This document shows positions 22,435 to 32,921 of a stretch of 64,000 nt of DNA, piece by piece; within the stretch, counting starts at the first letter, position 1; each line of letters starts with the position of its first letter. The stretch is from the NCBI GenBank assembly GCA_036873135.1, contig JAPTYO010000005.1, positions 14,672,166 to 14,736,165 of the forward strand. Direction: 5' to 3'. Origin of the DNA: Clarkia xantiana subsp. parviflora. Its lineage: Eukaryota > Streptophyta > Magnoliopsida > Myrtales > Onagraceae. The notes under the pieces were generated by a model, which was not told the DNA's origin, did no database searches, and saw only the letters and a program-made list of their open reading frames with translations. A program made the translations under genes and the position numbers.

Positions 22435-23295
22435 TGTTAGGTTCCGAGATCAGGGTCAACGGGTAGTCGGCTCAAATCTCGTTCCTCACTGGAGATGTGG
22501 ATGATCTGATACTCTCGGGTTACGTTGTTTTATCTTGCGTCCTTCCTTCCTTCCTTCCTTCCTTAGCTTATCTTCTCCTTTTGCCCTGCAGAAGGGGCAG
22601 TACCAGGCACAGAGGGGGGGGGGTGCCTGATGAACCCTCTCCGATGCCTAAGTCAGTATCGTTTTTAGAGAGATAAAGCTAGAGAGATGTCAGAGCAAAA
22701 TTATCCAAATTGCCAAGATGTCCTAATGAATAGTGGAGGTGGGGTATTTATAGGCAACGGTGTCATTAAGGTGGCTTAATGACATCGTTAACCTTTAAAT
22801 ACAGTTAATTAACCTTTAAACGTATAATCAAGATCTTAGGATACTGAGAAGATAGGCGGAGTAAGCCGAGTATGGGAGTCCAAAAAATGGTGTCGGGGCC
22901 CTTGGGGGGAAGAGAAATCCGACCCCCAAGGGTAGGGGTTGGGTGAGGGCACCCAACCCCTCCTAGGGAGGATGGGGTTGGCCAACCCCATCCCTCCTAG
23001 GAGAGATCGGGTTGGCCGACCCGATCTCTCCTAGGAGAGATCGGGTTGGTCCACCCGATCTCCCCTAGGGGAGATCGGGTTGGCTGACCCGATCTCCCCT
23101 AGGGGAGGTCGGGTGTGGCCACCCAACCTCACCTAGGTGAGTTTGTCTCGGCCGGACGAGCGCTTCGGCCTCGTCCGAGCCATTGATGTTCTCGCGAAGT
23201 GTTCGGGTTGAAGTTTCGATTTACAATCATTAACGGGATGATAAAAATACAACGGTTCGGAAGTCAACGGGTTCAAATTGGGCGTATATCCATCA
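22435..23295 (-). repeat. 5' LTR of Tat-A
   Basis: 861 bp, the partner of 13569-14403. TATA box at 22745-22752 (complement). It contains one extra palindromic unit near 22960-22990 compared with the other LTR; elsewhere only scattered substitutions. Confidence 0.92.
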
Positions 23296-23673
23296 GGAAG
23301 CATAGGCAAAATAAAAGAAAAATCGAATCTTTACCATCTGATACTGAAGAATTCTAAAAAAGCAAGCCTCTAAAGTAGATTGATCCAGTGAATTGATTTA
23401 CATAAACAATAATAACATTGCTTAAACTCAAAATAACATTGCAAAATCACTATTTGAAAAAGACTACTTGCATAAACTTGCTGTAATGAAATAGAATTAC
23501 AAACCCTAAATCAAATTTTCTTTTCTTATACCAATTATTGAGAAGCAATAGGCAAAAAAAATCGAATCTCTACCGTCTGATACTGAAGAATTCTAAAAAA
23601 GAAAGCCTCTAAAGCAGATTGATCAGTGAAAAGATATACAGAAACAATAATTAACATTGCTTAAACTCAAAAC
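23296..23673. repeat. Tandem duplication interrupted by the Tat-A insertion
   Basis: A unit of about 225 bp beginning GCAAAATCACTATTTGAAAA occurs twice. The first copy starts at 13456, is split by Tat-A at ATTGGGAAG|CATAGGC and resumes at 23296 to about 23435. The second runs 23436-23673. Both include CAAATTTTCTTTTCTTATAC and TGATACTGAAGAATTCTAAA. It probably belongs to an intron of the exon-fragment gene. Confidence 0.8.
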
Positions 23674-23859
23674 TGTTATGAATATACATGTATGGATGTT
23701 CAATATTGTGTATATATTATCTTCCTTACTTAGACTTTCCTAGTATTGATTTTACTTCCTTTCCAAGTCTATGTAATCCCTATATAAGGGCCCCCTATTG
23801 TGTCATAATAAGATCATCCTCAAGTTCTCTCATTCTATTACCTCTTTACTTTCGTAACA
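23674..23859 (+). repeat. 5' LTR of Copia-A
   Basis: 186 bp, TG...CA ends, TATATAAG near 23781 as TATA box. Confidence 0.9.
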
Positions 23860-24912
23860 CGTTATCAGCACGAATTGCTCAATTTTTTTCCAACCCTTAT
23901 CGTAATATTATACGAAAGTATAGAGACCGCCACCATGATATAAATTTCTCACGACAAAAGCTCGAACAACAATGGTGGAAGTGGGATAGTGGCACAAACT
24001 AATCTTTTGAGAATCCATCAACCGATTTATCAGAACCACCAACGATTCCTTGGAGTTTGAATCGATCTGATTGTGTTGCATTGAAAGGGAGATTATTACT
24101 TCTTTATTTACTTACGTATTTTGACTATTTAATAATTCATATTCTAATTATTATAATTATTGTGTGTCAGGAATTTAATGTTTAGTTGAATATATACGAG
24201 TTAAGAAAGGATTCGAGATCGATGTGTTGACACAGCAGACTACTTAAACAAAACTCCGACGAAGCAAGTCGTATTCAATCTTACAGTACATGACAGATGA
24301 CACACATAATTGATCGAGGTATGATTCCGAATCCACAAGTTAGCAAAGAAAACTAACTCGGATTTGGTTAAGTTTAGTTACACTGTTATTCACATCTTGA
24401 TATGAATCGTTGAAAAAGTAAAATCAGTTCATAGATGATTCGTTATGGAAATCGCTTAGACTAGTTTGTCAATATAATCGAGGTTAAATTTGAATACTTG
24501 TTGCCTAAACGATGGCCTATATATATTTATATGATAATAATAATTGAAAGCCACTATGAAATTGCTTAGGGGATAATTATTCTAATCTGTAATGACAAAC
24601 TATGATTTTCGGTGATAAATCTCTATTTTCTTTACTGACTATGAAAAGTCTTATTTTCTACAGTTATAGTTTATGTACAACTGCTAGCTGGTAACAAGTT
24701 CTGGTTATGTTGTTTATATGAATTGGTTAAATATCTATATGATAATTTTTTTTACGAATAAATTGTTGAATAAATAATTTATGTCGAAAATAAAGGATGT
24801 TAATACACGATATCACGTCGGTAATTTTTTTTTTTGTAGTATTTATATATTGAATACACATAAATGTAAAAAAATTATTTCATACATAAAGTTATATGTA
24901 TTGATATTGCTC

Positions 24913-26008
24913 CACTCCCTGAAGCGAGTGTAGAGGCAAATATTACGCTCCCTGAAGTAAGCGTCATAAGTTATGATTATAACGAGGATATACTCCACTC
25001 CCTGAAGTGAGTGTTGTAGATTATGATTATAGCGATGAAATCATCCATTCCCTGAAGTGAGTGATATAATTTATAATGACCTTTTAAGAGTATAAATACA
25101 AATATGTTATAATCATCATGGTCATAGAAACAGTTGATTTTGATTTTGAAATAGATAAAACTGTTAGCATCGTCATGATATCGATAAAAAAAGATGATGC
25201 ATCTTACAAATAAAGAATGCAAAATCCAATTGATTTGGAAGAATGATAATTTTGAGAAGCGCGATGACGCTAAAAAAGATTTAATTATATGATGAAGCGA
25301 GAAATTTATTCATATGAAGTGCGATGACACTAGGCAAAGATTAGTCTCAAATGAAAAAAAAAAGTCATTGCATATATTATTATTAAATATGGGATATTAC
25401 GATTAATAAAAATGCATTCTTTATAAATGACGGATCCTGAAGATCCGATATTACGATCTTGAAGATCAATAATTATGAATTTATAACTCCCTTAATTTTT
25501 ATATTTATATTTACATTTCTTGCACTTTATTTACATATACTGTTTTTTTTTATTGCATTACCTTTACATTTATATTTTTATTTCTTGCACTGCATTATAT
25601 TTATTATATACATATATTATTACGTTTATTGCATTTTTTTTATAAAATGATCCAGAAGATCATGAGTTATTCAAAAGCTAAAAAATTGATAATTTTAGGA
25701 TCCGGAAGATCCTAAAATGTATGAAAAAAAGAATCTGAAACATTGTATTTGTGAATTAAAGATCGTATTGTATAAGAATGAATCATGTATATCATGAATT
25801 ATTATAAATAAGGGATCATGAAGATCCTAAGAGATCATGAGTCTTTAATAAATGATCATGAAGATCCTAGAAGAAATTTGTCTCTTGCAGATAATGAAAA
25901 AAAATTCAGGTAAACCAGAAGTTTACCGCCAATATTGGCATGATTGATTATATATTCGGTAAACCAGAAGTTTACTGATTCATATAGAGGTAAACCCGAA
26001 ATTTTACC
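24913..26008 (+). repeat. Series of dispersed stem-loops with NNGAA loops (Copia-A)
   Basis: Perfect or near-perfect hairpins: CGGATC-CTGAA-GATCCG (25431), GATC-TTGAA-GATC (25455), TGATC-CAGAA-GATCA (25648), a 10-bp stem TTTTAGGATC with loop CGGAA (25693-25717), GGATC-ATGAA-GATCC (25813), GATC-ATGAA-GATC (25854), GGTAAAC-CAGAA-GTTTACC (25909), the same with one G:T pair (25958), and a GGTAAA stem with CCCGAAAT loop (25989). 24913-25065 has four related CACTC-CCTGAAGT-GAGTG forms with changing stems. Stems differ; the loop keeps GAA. Confidence 0.8.
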
Positions 26009-26199
26009 GATATAATATGATATTTGGCGTAACCGGTTACAGACCATTCCGGATCACTTAAGATGCGCAGTACATTATTTGGAAGAACCTGAAGATTCTC
26101 TATAAATCATTATGATAATTGCTCTCAAAGAAAAATTCAATATGTGATCATCATCAACTAAGTTCGGGATAAAATTCCATTATTTATGGAAATAATAAA

Positions 26200-28640
26200 A
26201 GGTGAATATGGGTCCGTTCACCTGCCATGTGGACCGATATATTATTTTAAAAGATGCATCTACAATATGGTCGCATGTGCATTTAATTATCACGAATTTG
26301 CAATAGAAAAATTCCCAGATTATGTAATAAAGAATGATGATGATATTGAAAGTTGATATTTACTATAAGATTCAGACAACTACATGTCTAGATTTACAGT
26401 TTAGCATGAAAGTTACAAAGATCCTCCAATTACATAGCTAAACTGCTACCAATTAGAGCAAATTGAGTACAAATGCATGCTATTATGAAAGCAGCAATAT
26501 AAGCGCATCAAGCCAATGTTAAATCACAGTTCTCCCCATTACAACCAATTTTTGGTGAAGAGACAAATTTTCCATATATTAATATTATGGTGTGCGATAT
26601 ATGTTTGAATTACTACAACGCAACGCACAAACATGGGTCTGGAATGTTGGAAAAAATATTTTGTATATAAATCAAGCATTAGAGAACAATGACCGATATA
26701 TATATTTAAAGCAAGAGTGTTGATTGTCATTGTTGAACAACTTTTCCCAACATTAGGGGGAGAAAATAAGCAGCTGGCAGAAAAGAAATTGACTGAAAAA
26801 AAAAAAAAATTGTTATTATCTCATTTAGATCCTCGCACAATGAGAATATGAACCTGAAGTTCAAAGAGAAAAGCATTTTCAAATACTGCCAATAAGTGAC
26901 TTTATGAGACCCAGAAAGTCATAAGTCAAGTAACAGCTGCAAATGCTCCAATTTGAAATGTCCTGGTATGACAAATTATAATGAAAAATAATTCACGCCT
27001 GGAGTGTGTGATATTGGTTCCAAATATTTTTAACAAGAATGGAGCACGGAAAGAAAATAGATAAATATGGTCTTATTACGGAGGCGATTTCCCAAAAAGG
27101 AAAAGAGACATAACTAAATATGAAACCCCAGAAGTGGTTCAGGTACCTGAAAATAATTGTAATAAAGAGATCTCAATGAGTTATGTCATTAACGGGAAGT
27201 GATGGAACCGTAAAATATAAAGTTGTCGACAACTGTTTTGAATATTATTCATGAGTGAATTCATAAAATAAGATGAGGATCTTGAGCTCAATATGTCAAA
27301 GAATCATTATGATTGGCCAAAGCTTGAAAAGACGCAAGTAAGAGCATGAAAAATGCAAAATGTGATAGCCAGTGGATATAAATAATTTCTGCGTAAATAG
27401 ATTGCCTCGTAAGATTGGAACAACCCGTGGTACAAAGACTTTTCCGCAGAAAGATGACAATTATTATATGAATCATTTGGTGGAGCAATAACCTTCAAAT
27501 ACATTATTATGTTGACAGTACATACAAGGTTTTAATATGCGTCTCATGATATGAATAATTTTATAGCCTATTTGGGTGGCTAATTTGATAGTGAAATCCA
27601 CGTAAAAATCCCAAAATGATTTAAAATGCTAGCATAAATATTTTCAAGAATGTTGGATGATAAAAATATTGTACCATTTACGGGTTGCTTATGGTATATT
27701 ATCCCCACTATATCAACATTTGAGCTAAGATGTAGCGAATGCTAATATAAGTATACGAATAAAGCAAATTGATATTTGATAAGATAAATTTATCATGCTA
27801 TAGCCGAAAGGGGCATCGCGTGAGGGGGAGAATTTGAAAATATTGAAACTCCTGAAGAGTTTTAAATACAATCAATTTATTGATGATGTTAAAATTCAGA
27901 CGAAATATATTGCAAGGACAAAGGTTTGGCTCGACCTGAAGATTGAGTACTTAATATATTGATTGATAATATTATTGTCCAATAAGAAAAATGTCTTAAA
28001 GCTATTTTGCATAGCTACACATCTATTGAGTACCTTAATGGATGTAAGAATGATAGATTTGAATAAATATATTTTTCGTCCTCGTGAGATTGATGAAGAA
28101 CATAATGGTCCAGAAGTACCTTATACAGTGCTACATTAGCGCTAATATATCTTGCTAATTAGAAGGAACGTAATGTATTATTGGTTATAAGCAAGATTTA
28201 GTTCTTCTCCAATATAGTGAAATTTTAACAATGTTAATAAAATATTTGTGTATCTCCGAGTGACGAATTACATGAGTTTATTATCGGATAGAATCAAGTC
28301 CTAAATCAGTTGGCTATGCAAAATGCAAGTTATATTGTGAAATGTACCATTATTTTGTATATTTAAAGATAATGCAGGTTATATAGCTCCAGTTGAAGAA
28401 TAATGTTACATCAAAGGAGACAAGACAAAACATATTTTCCCAAGTTATTTTTCATACACGATGTTTAGAAGAAGGCAACATAACATCCAACAAGTATGTG
28501 CGGATTTATTCCTGAAGGTTTATCGACTGCAAAATTTGAAGATTGGTGAACAATACTGAATTGCGTCGATTTAATGAAATTACGCGATGTCAACATCAGG
28601 GGGAGAATCTACACCGCTGCACTCTTTTTCCCTTAACCAA
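26200..28640 (+). pseudogene. Copia-A pol remnant (integrase, RT, RNase H)
   Basis: Broken plus-strand reading frames still show copia pol: an integrase-like ILKDASTIWSHVHL (about 26240), a linker LGGE...LLLSHLDPRT (about 26755-26840), an RT/RNase H region with FRPREIDEEHNGPEVPY (about 28075-28130), and the C-terminal DNAGYIAPVEE, YIKGDKTKHIFP and ADLFLK (28365-28520). These are in changing frames with many stops, so no protein can be made. Homology is recognised from the typical order of copia motifs. Some NNGAA stem-loops here (26849, 27846) overlap codons for Pro-Glu. Confidence 0.8.
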
Positions 28641-28805
28641 GGTTTTATCCCACTTGGTTTTCCTAGTAAGGTTTTTAACGAGGCAGCTTACAAAAGGGAT
28701 CCATAATTGTGTACTCTTTTTCCTTCACTAGATTTTTATCCTAATGGGTTTTTTCTAGTAAGGTTTTAACGAGGCACAGTTCCCTTATGAACATCCAAGG
28801 GGGAG

Positions 28806-28990
28806 TGTTATGAATATACATGTATGGATGTTCTATATTGTGTATATATTATCTTCCTTACTTAGACTTTCCTAGTATTGATTTTACTTCCTTTCGAAGT
28901 CTATGTAATCCCTATATAAGGGCCCCCTATGTTTGATAATAAGATCATTCTCAAGTTCTCTCATTCTATTACCTCTTTACTTTCGTAACA
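28806..28990 (+). repeat. 3' LTR of Copia-A
   Basis: 185 bp copy of 23674-23859 with a handful of substitutions and a small difference at TATGTTTGATAATAAG. Preceded by the polypurine tract AAGGGGGAG, followed by TSD AAAAC. Confidence 0.9.
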
Positions 28991-29040
28991 AAAACTCAAT
29001 ATTTCACCCTTTTTTTCAACAGTTTTTCACCTTATAAAGC

Positions 29041-29800
29041 TTAAATCAATTTTGAAAAGTAAAAGTCAAGAATTGCAATAGTGGACTTTTACCTCCATCG
29101 CCAAATTTACTCTTACTTCTTCATGAAGAAGAGATTAATCTTGTCAATTTCACAATCATCTTCTTGCATCGTCCCATCACTGTCTTCCTCCTCGATCCCT
29201 CCATTATCGAAACCTACTCCTACCTCTATTTTATATATTACCTGCTAACATGTCTAAGATCCGCCAAAATCGTTAAATTCCACTTGGGATAAAACTATAA
29301 TGTATTTTTTTTTTTTTTACAAAATCTATATAGTATTTTGAATTTTCACAACCTTAAATTCCTCCTACAGTTTTTTTTAATTGACGACTTAAACAAATAT
29401 GCAAAATATTTACTCAATCTGTAAGAACTGTACGAAAGAGACTCACCTAGAATAATACTTCGAGGAAAGAGCCCGGCAGAGACCGGAGAGATTGATCTGA
29501 ATCAGTTCCTCCTTGCAGTGCTTCTAAAAACTTGTAATTAAAGGATCACCGCAACCAAATTAGATATGGAAGAAGAAACAGAAGAAGATGAAGAGCCGAG
29601 AAGTCAAGATCCGCCCATCGGCCACCTTCCTCATCCGATTGATGTTTTCTCTTCCGTAATCACAGGAAAAATAGGCCAGTGCAAAATCAGAAAATCAAAT
29701 TAACTCAAAGAAAGATCAAGAACGATTAAGAATGCATATGCAGATTGATCTACCTTTAGTCGAGACGACAACTCTTCCTAAACGCAATCTGTAATAATGG
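29041..29800 (-). pseudogene. Possible 5' exon fragments of the same unidentified gene
   Basis: Minus strand 29085-29235 encodes an acidic stretch (GGIEEEDSDGTMQEDDCEID) that soon hits stops. 29451-29700 ends in a strong donor ATTCTAG|GTGAGTCTC and could be a 5' UTR or first exon. A 45-codon acidic frame on the plus strand (29567-29704) overlaps it; I do not believe it is a gene. Together with 12271-13437 these segments suggest one minus-strand transcription unit, now split by Tat-A and Copia-A, or captured inside a Helitron. No family is recognised. Confidence 0.3.
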
Positions 29801-29945
29801 ATAGTAATTGCAGGAGGGTAGTATTGGCTGAACCGGTAATCAGACCAGAAACCGATTCTGATAATGCTAGGTGTCAACACAAGAAGATGTCACTTCCGCT
29901 GACATGGCGCAATCACAGCTCATGTTATAATCTCTCTCCTGTCGT

Positions 29946-29948
<3 letters not shown>

Positions 29949-30010
<62 letters not shown>
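29949..30010. repeat. TA microsatellite
   Basis: About 30 TA dinucleotides, next to the candidate Helitron 5' terminus at 30020. Confidence 0.95.
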
Positions 30011-30014
<4 letters not shown>

Positions 30015-30428
30015 TATAGATTAATTCCTCCTTTAAACTTACTTAATAATCTTTCTTTAGCTACCTAGCTAGCTTTTCACAAAACTTACAAATTTCAAAT
30101 CTCTTCGTTTATTTTTTTTCTTCCTAACCACCATATCCAGACCGTCATTCATAACCACTTTGTCCAATCATCTGTGGCTTTTTACAAAATTTTGATTCTG
30201 CAATATTTGTGTTTATTAATTTTAAATATTCTAGGCTAACAGATCATATGTTGATCCGAGGACTTCCTTTCCAGAGATTACCGTCGCATTGCATGGTGCA
30301 CTTTCTGAGGTACTATAGTGAATAGTTTAGTTAACATTTTAGCTCATTATATAAATAATATTACTTATTTTTATCAACATTTATTTATTAATAATACATA
30401 TGTAATTATTTATTTTTTAATCAACTAA

Positions 30429-31221
30429 TCTATCTATATATATTATAAATTCTGAAGGAAAGATAATAATAGAGAGAATGTGGAGTTGATGACTTTGTTT
30501 TTTACATTAATCGATGCATTTATGACAAATGAGCTAAGGGTTTTGTAGTAATTAACTTCATATCATTGATTGTACTAGGGAGCTAAGGGTTTTTAAGTTG
30601 CAATTAATCGCAATTAAAATTTCACTGATTTCGAACCGTTCAAGATTCAATGTATACACTTAATCGCAATTAAAATTTCGGACCGTTCAAGATTCAATGT
30701 ATGCAATTAATCGAATTAAAATTTTCCTGAATTCTAACCGTTCAAGATTCAATGTATGCAATTAAAATTTCGGACCATTCAAGATTCAATGTATGTAATT
30801 AATCAAAATTAAAATTTCACTGATTTTTATCAGACGTTTGACGTGGAGCCGGCGAACGAAGATACCAGGCGGTACGGGCGGCTGACAATCTCAGTGGCAG
30901 AGCCAGCTCTATCTTCGGCGAGATATCGTTGGTGGTCATCGAAGCCATATATGTTGAAGAAAAGACGTGTGACACGGATCCGACAACCAAAGGTAGCATG
31001 CGGTACGGGCATCTAAAATTTATTTGTTAATTTGCGCAATGGTATTTTATAGTTCAAAATTTTCAGTCTTTCGTTTACTTTTTCAATTTTTAGACTGATA
31101 TTTTATTTAAAAATAGTGTTTCAACATATTACAAATAGTCAGTATAAATTTTATCGAATATTATTTTGTTAATTATATATATTTGGTAAGTCACTCCGCG
31201 CGATGCAGAAAATGCAGCTAG
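30429..31221 (+). mobile_element. Compact non-autonomous Helitron
   Basis: 793 bp. Starts TCTATCTATATATATTATAA after host A (30428). It ends with a CCGCGCGATGC hairpin-like sequence, AGAAAATGCAG and CTAG followed by host T (31222), the expected A^T insertion. The interior has four diverged direct copies of CCGTTCAAGATTCAATGTAT (about 30630-30800) and no helicase. Confidence 0.7.
30600..30830 (+). repeat. Diverged direct repeats inside the Helitron
   Basis: Units of about 45-70 bp containing ACCGTTCAAGATTCAATGTA and GCAATTAATCGAATTAAAAT, about four copies. Confidence 0.75.
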
Positions 31222-31834
31222 TATCATGTTAATTTCTTGTACTCTAGCCTAAAAATATACAATCAGGCAACATTGTTGCGGCAAGGACAATGGTACTGAT
31301 ACCAACATATTATTATGGCTATTCATCTGTTATTCCAGATCAACAGTTAGCTAAATAATTCATAAATTATTCATATATGCATATATCTCTATGATAGTTG
31401 AAAAATGATTAACTTTTCCTCATTGGCAGAGTGTTGATAATAGGGGCACATTATGTACTAACAAACGTTTTTGCAAAATTTAATATATTTTCTTAAGAAA
31501 ATTATAAAAAAATATATAACATTTTCAAAAATATTAATTTTTGTACTACATATTTTAAGATATATATGTTTCAAAGCGATGATAATTGGTACTTCCTTTA
31601 ATTATCAATTCAAAATTGTTGTTAAATACATTTCAAATGTACAAAAATAACTAAGTATTTTTCAAGTTATCATAATTAAACTCTAATTGTCTATACAAAT
31701 GTTACAACTGAGTCAGATCGGACCAATACTGTTTGTATATCATCGAGTATCAGTCGAGTCAGAACATTATTATAACACTAGTATAAGTTATTAGGTCTTT
31801 GTTTTGATATTTAGAAAAGTATTTGGTTAATTAA
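31222..31834. other. AT-rich spacer with a fragment related to the 46.5-51.7 kb repeat
   Basis: No gene. 31385-31440 (CTATGATAGTTGAAAAATGA, then TTAACTT) closely matches the junction of the 1.83-kb tandem units (e.g. 48375-48410), so a fragment of that sequence is dispersed here. Confidence 0.55.
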
Positions 31835-32735
31835 TGATGGATATACGCATGATTCGGGCTCGGTTTTAATTATTCGGACCTCATACACGCACGAGACCCA
31901 CTACGAGACCCAATTTCGAGCTAACCGGGGTAAACCGGGCAAGTCGCGAACTTGCCCGGCACCCCGGGGGGCTTACCCGGAAAATTCCGGGTAAGCCCCG
32001 GCTTGCCCGGAATTTCCGGGTAAGCCCCGGCTTGCCCGGAATTTCCGGGTAAGCCCCGGCTTGCCCGGAATTTCCGGGTAAGCCTAGCTTACCCGGAATT
32101 TCTGGGTAAGCCTAGCTTACCCGGAATTCCGGGTAAGTCCAACACCCGGGGGGTGTCGCGCACACCCCCCATTTTGACTCGGACGTATACGGAGACCCTA
32201 TTTTAACTAACTCCTATGTGTCCAAGACCTATGTTTCAAAGGCGCGCGCGTCCCGCTCGGGACAGCCGTTTGAGACGCGCGTCAGAGTCCTTTTCCCAAA
32301 GCTCTCCCCTGCACCCCGGTTCACATTTCCACATTGAACCGGGTCAAAACCGGTTTACGGTCCAAGGTTGCCTATAAATAGCCACCTTGGGGGTAAACAT
32401 TTTCAAGTCATTCCAAAATCACTTTGGGCAAGAGTGGGAAAAGCTCTGACCTCTCTCTAGAAAACCCTCTCTTTCTCTCTCTAGAAGTCGACTAATGTTG
32501 ATCGTCGGAGTGAGCACACCAAGCACCCCCCCCCCCTCTTCACAGGGACTGCTTGGTAACGCTCCTTGCGCAGGTGCAGACAGACGACCTTCCAGAGAGC
32601 TCAAAGGACTTGCCCTCATTCAGAAGACGAAGTTAAGGCCCGCGCACGACTTTAGAAGGCGGACTTAGCTCGCATCCAACCCGAAGATCTCGACGAGTTA
32701 TCCAGCGGACAGCCCGCAATAACTTGGTCGAAACA
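31835..32735 (+). repeat. 5' LTR of Tat-B
   Basis: 901 bp, from TGATGGATATACGCATGATT to GGTCGAAACA. TATA box TATAAATA at 32373-32380. Palindromic repeats at 31920-32160. Confidence 0.93.
31920..32160. repeat. Palindromic 27-bp repeats in the Tat-B LTR
   Basis: Units alternate the palindromes TTACCCGGAA/TTCCGGGTAA and GGGTAAGC/GCTTACCC. Variants keep pairing: GGGTAAGC-CTA-GCTTACCC is perfect, and GGGTAAGC-CCCG-GCTTGCCC has one G:T pair. The 3' LTR (41945-42195) has a different number and order of variants. Confidence 0.85.
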
Positions 32736-32737
32736 CT

Positions 32738-32753
32738 TGGCGCCGTCTGTGGG
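32738..32753 (+). other. Primer binding site of Tat-B
   Basis: TGGCGCCGTCTGTGGG starts two bases after the LTR, identical to the Tat-A site. Confidence 0.88.
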
Positions 32754-32795
32754 AAACGCAACAGAAAGCCTGCGTTACTCAAACGAACAAGCAAG

Positions 32796-32900
32796 ATGGA
32801 AAACACATACACCATACACGGAGGCTTCAGTGCAGGGGACGAAACCTCTTACGCAAGGGAGAGGTACGCCGCCGGGAAAAGCACTTGGCGCCGTCTGCGG
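32796..32900 (+). repeat. Duplicated 5' module: IHGG segment and second primer-binding-like site
   Basis: Between the real primer binding site and gag is an open segment starting ATGGAAAACACATACACC and encoding YTIHGGFSAGDETSYARERY. It resembles the sequence just before protease in Tat-A and in Tat-B itself (VIHGGPAAGGQVSNTRDVY, about 34795). It is followed at 32885 by a second TGGCGCCGTCTGCGG. It looks as if an internal fragment and the primer site were copied together. Confidence 0.75.
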
Positions 32901-32921
32901 ATCACCCACAGAACCAACAGC

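Larger units (their letters stand above)
13569..23295 (-). mobile_element. Tat-A: Ty3/gypsy (OTA/Tat) retrotransposon with pol but no gag
   Basis: The element is 9727 bp, flanked by the perfect 5-bp duplication GGAAG (13564-13568 and 23296-23300). On the minus strand the order is 5' LTR (22435-23295), primer binding site, protease-RT-RNase H-RNase H (22383-19465), integrase in another frame (19511-18561), two tandem-repeat arrays (18268-17072), an antisense spliced gene (plus strand, 14940-16640), polypurine tract and 3' LTR (13569-14403). The two LTRs are very similar apart from an extra palindromic unit in one, so the insertion is fairly young. Gag is absent: the pol frame starts about 50 bp after the LTR. 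Two RNase H domains in pol place it in the Tat lineage. Confidence 0.9.
23674..28990 (+). mobile_element. Copia-A: decayed Ty1/copia retrotransposon
   Basis: 5317 bp with LTRs 23674-23859 and 28806-28990 (TGTTATGAATAT to TTTCGTAACA) and a perfect TSD AAAAC (23669-23673, 28991-28995). After the 5' LTR is CGTTATCAGCACGA, a primer-binding sequence common in copia elements; AAGGGGGAG precedes the 3' LTR. LTRs differ by a few percent. Coding sequence is full of stops. 24900-26010 is occupied by stem-loop-rich sequence instead of a readable gag. Confidence 0.88.
11411..30020 (-). mobile_element. Candidate gene-capturing Helitron, later invaded by two LTR elements
   Basis: On the minus strand a strong Helitron 3' end lies at 11411-11440: stem CCCCGCGCG / CGCGCGGGG-type hairpin, then TCAGCAC and CTAA, then host T. 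A matching 5' start TCTATATCTC preceded by host A occurs at 30020, next to a TA microsatellite. Removing Tat-A and Copia-A leaves about 3.5 kb containing several minus-strand exon-like fragments, a typical gene-capture Helitron size. The pairing of these two ends is inference; the 3' end alone is well supported. The alternative is a decayed host gene with a Helitron only at its left edge. Confidence 0.4.

Noticed and set aside
29567..29704. 45-codon acidic open frame on the plus strand
   Set aside because: Short, overlaps a better minus-strand exon-like segment with a strong donor site, no known domain.
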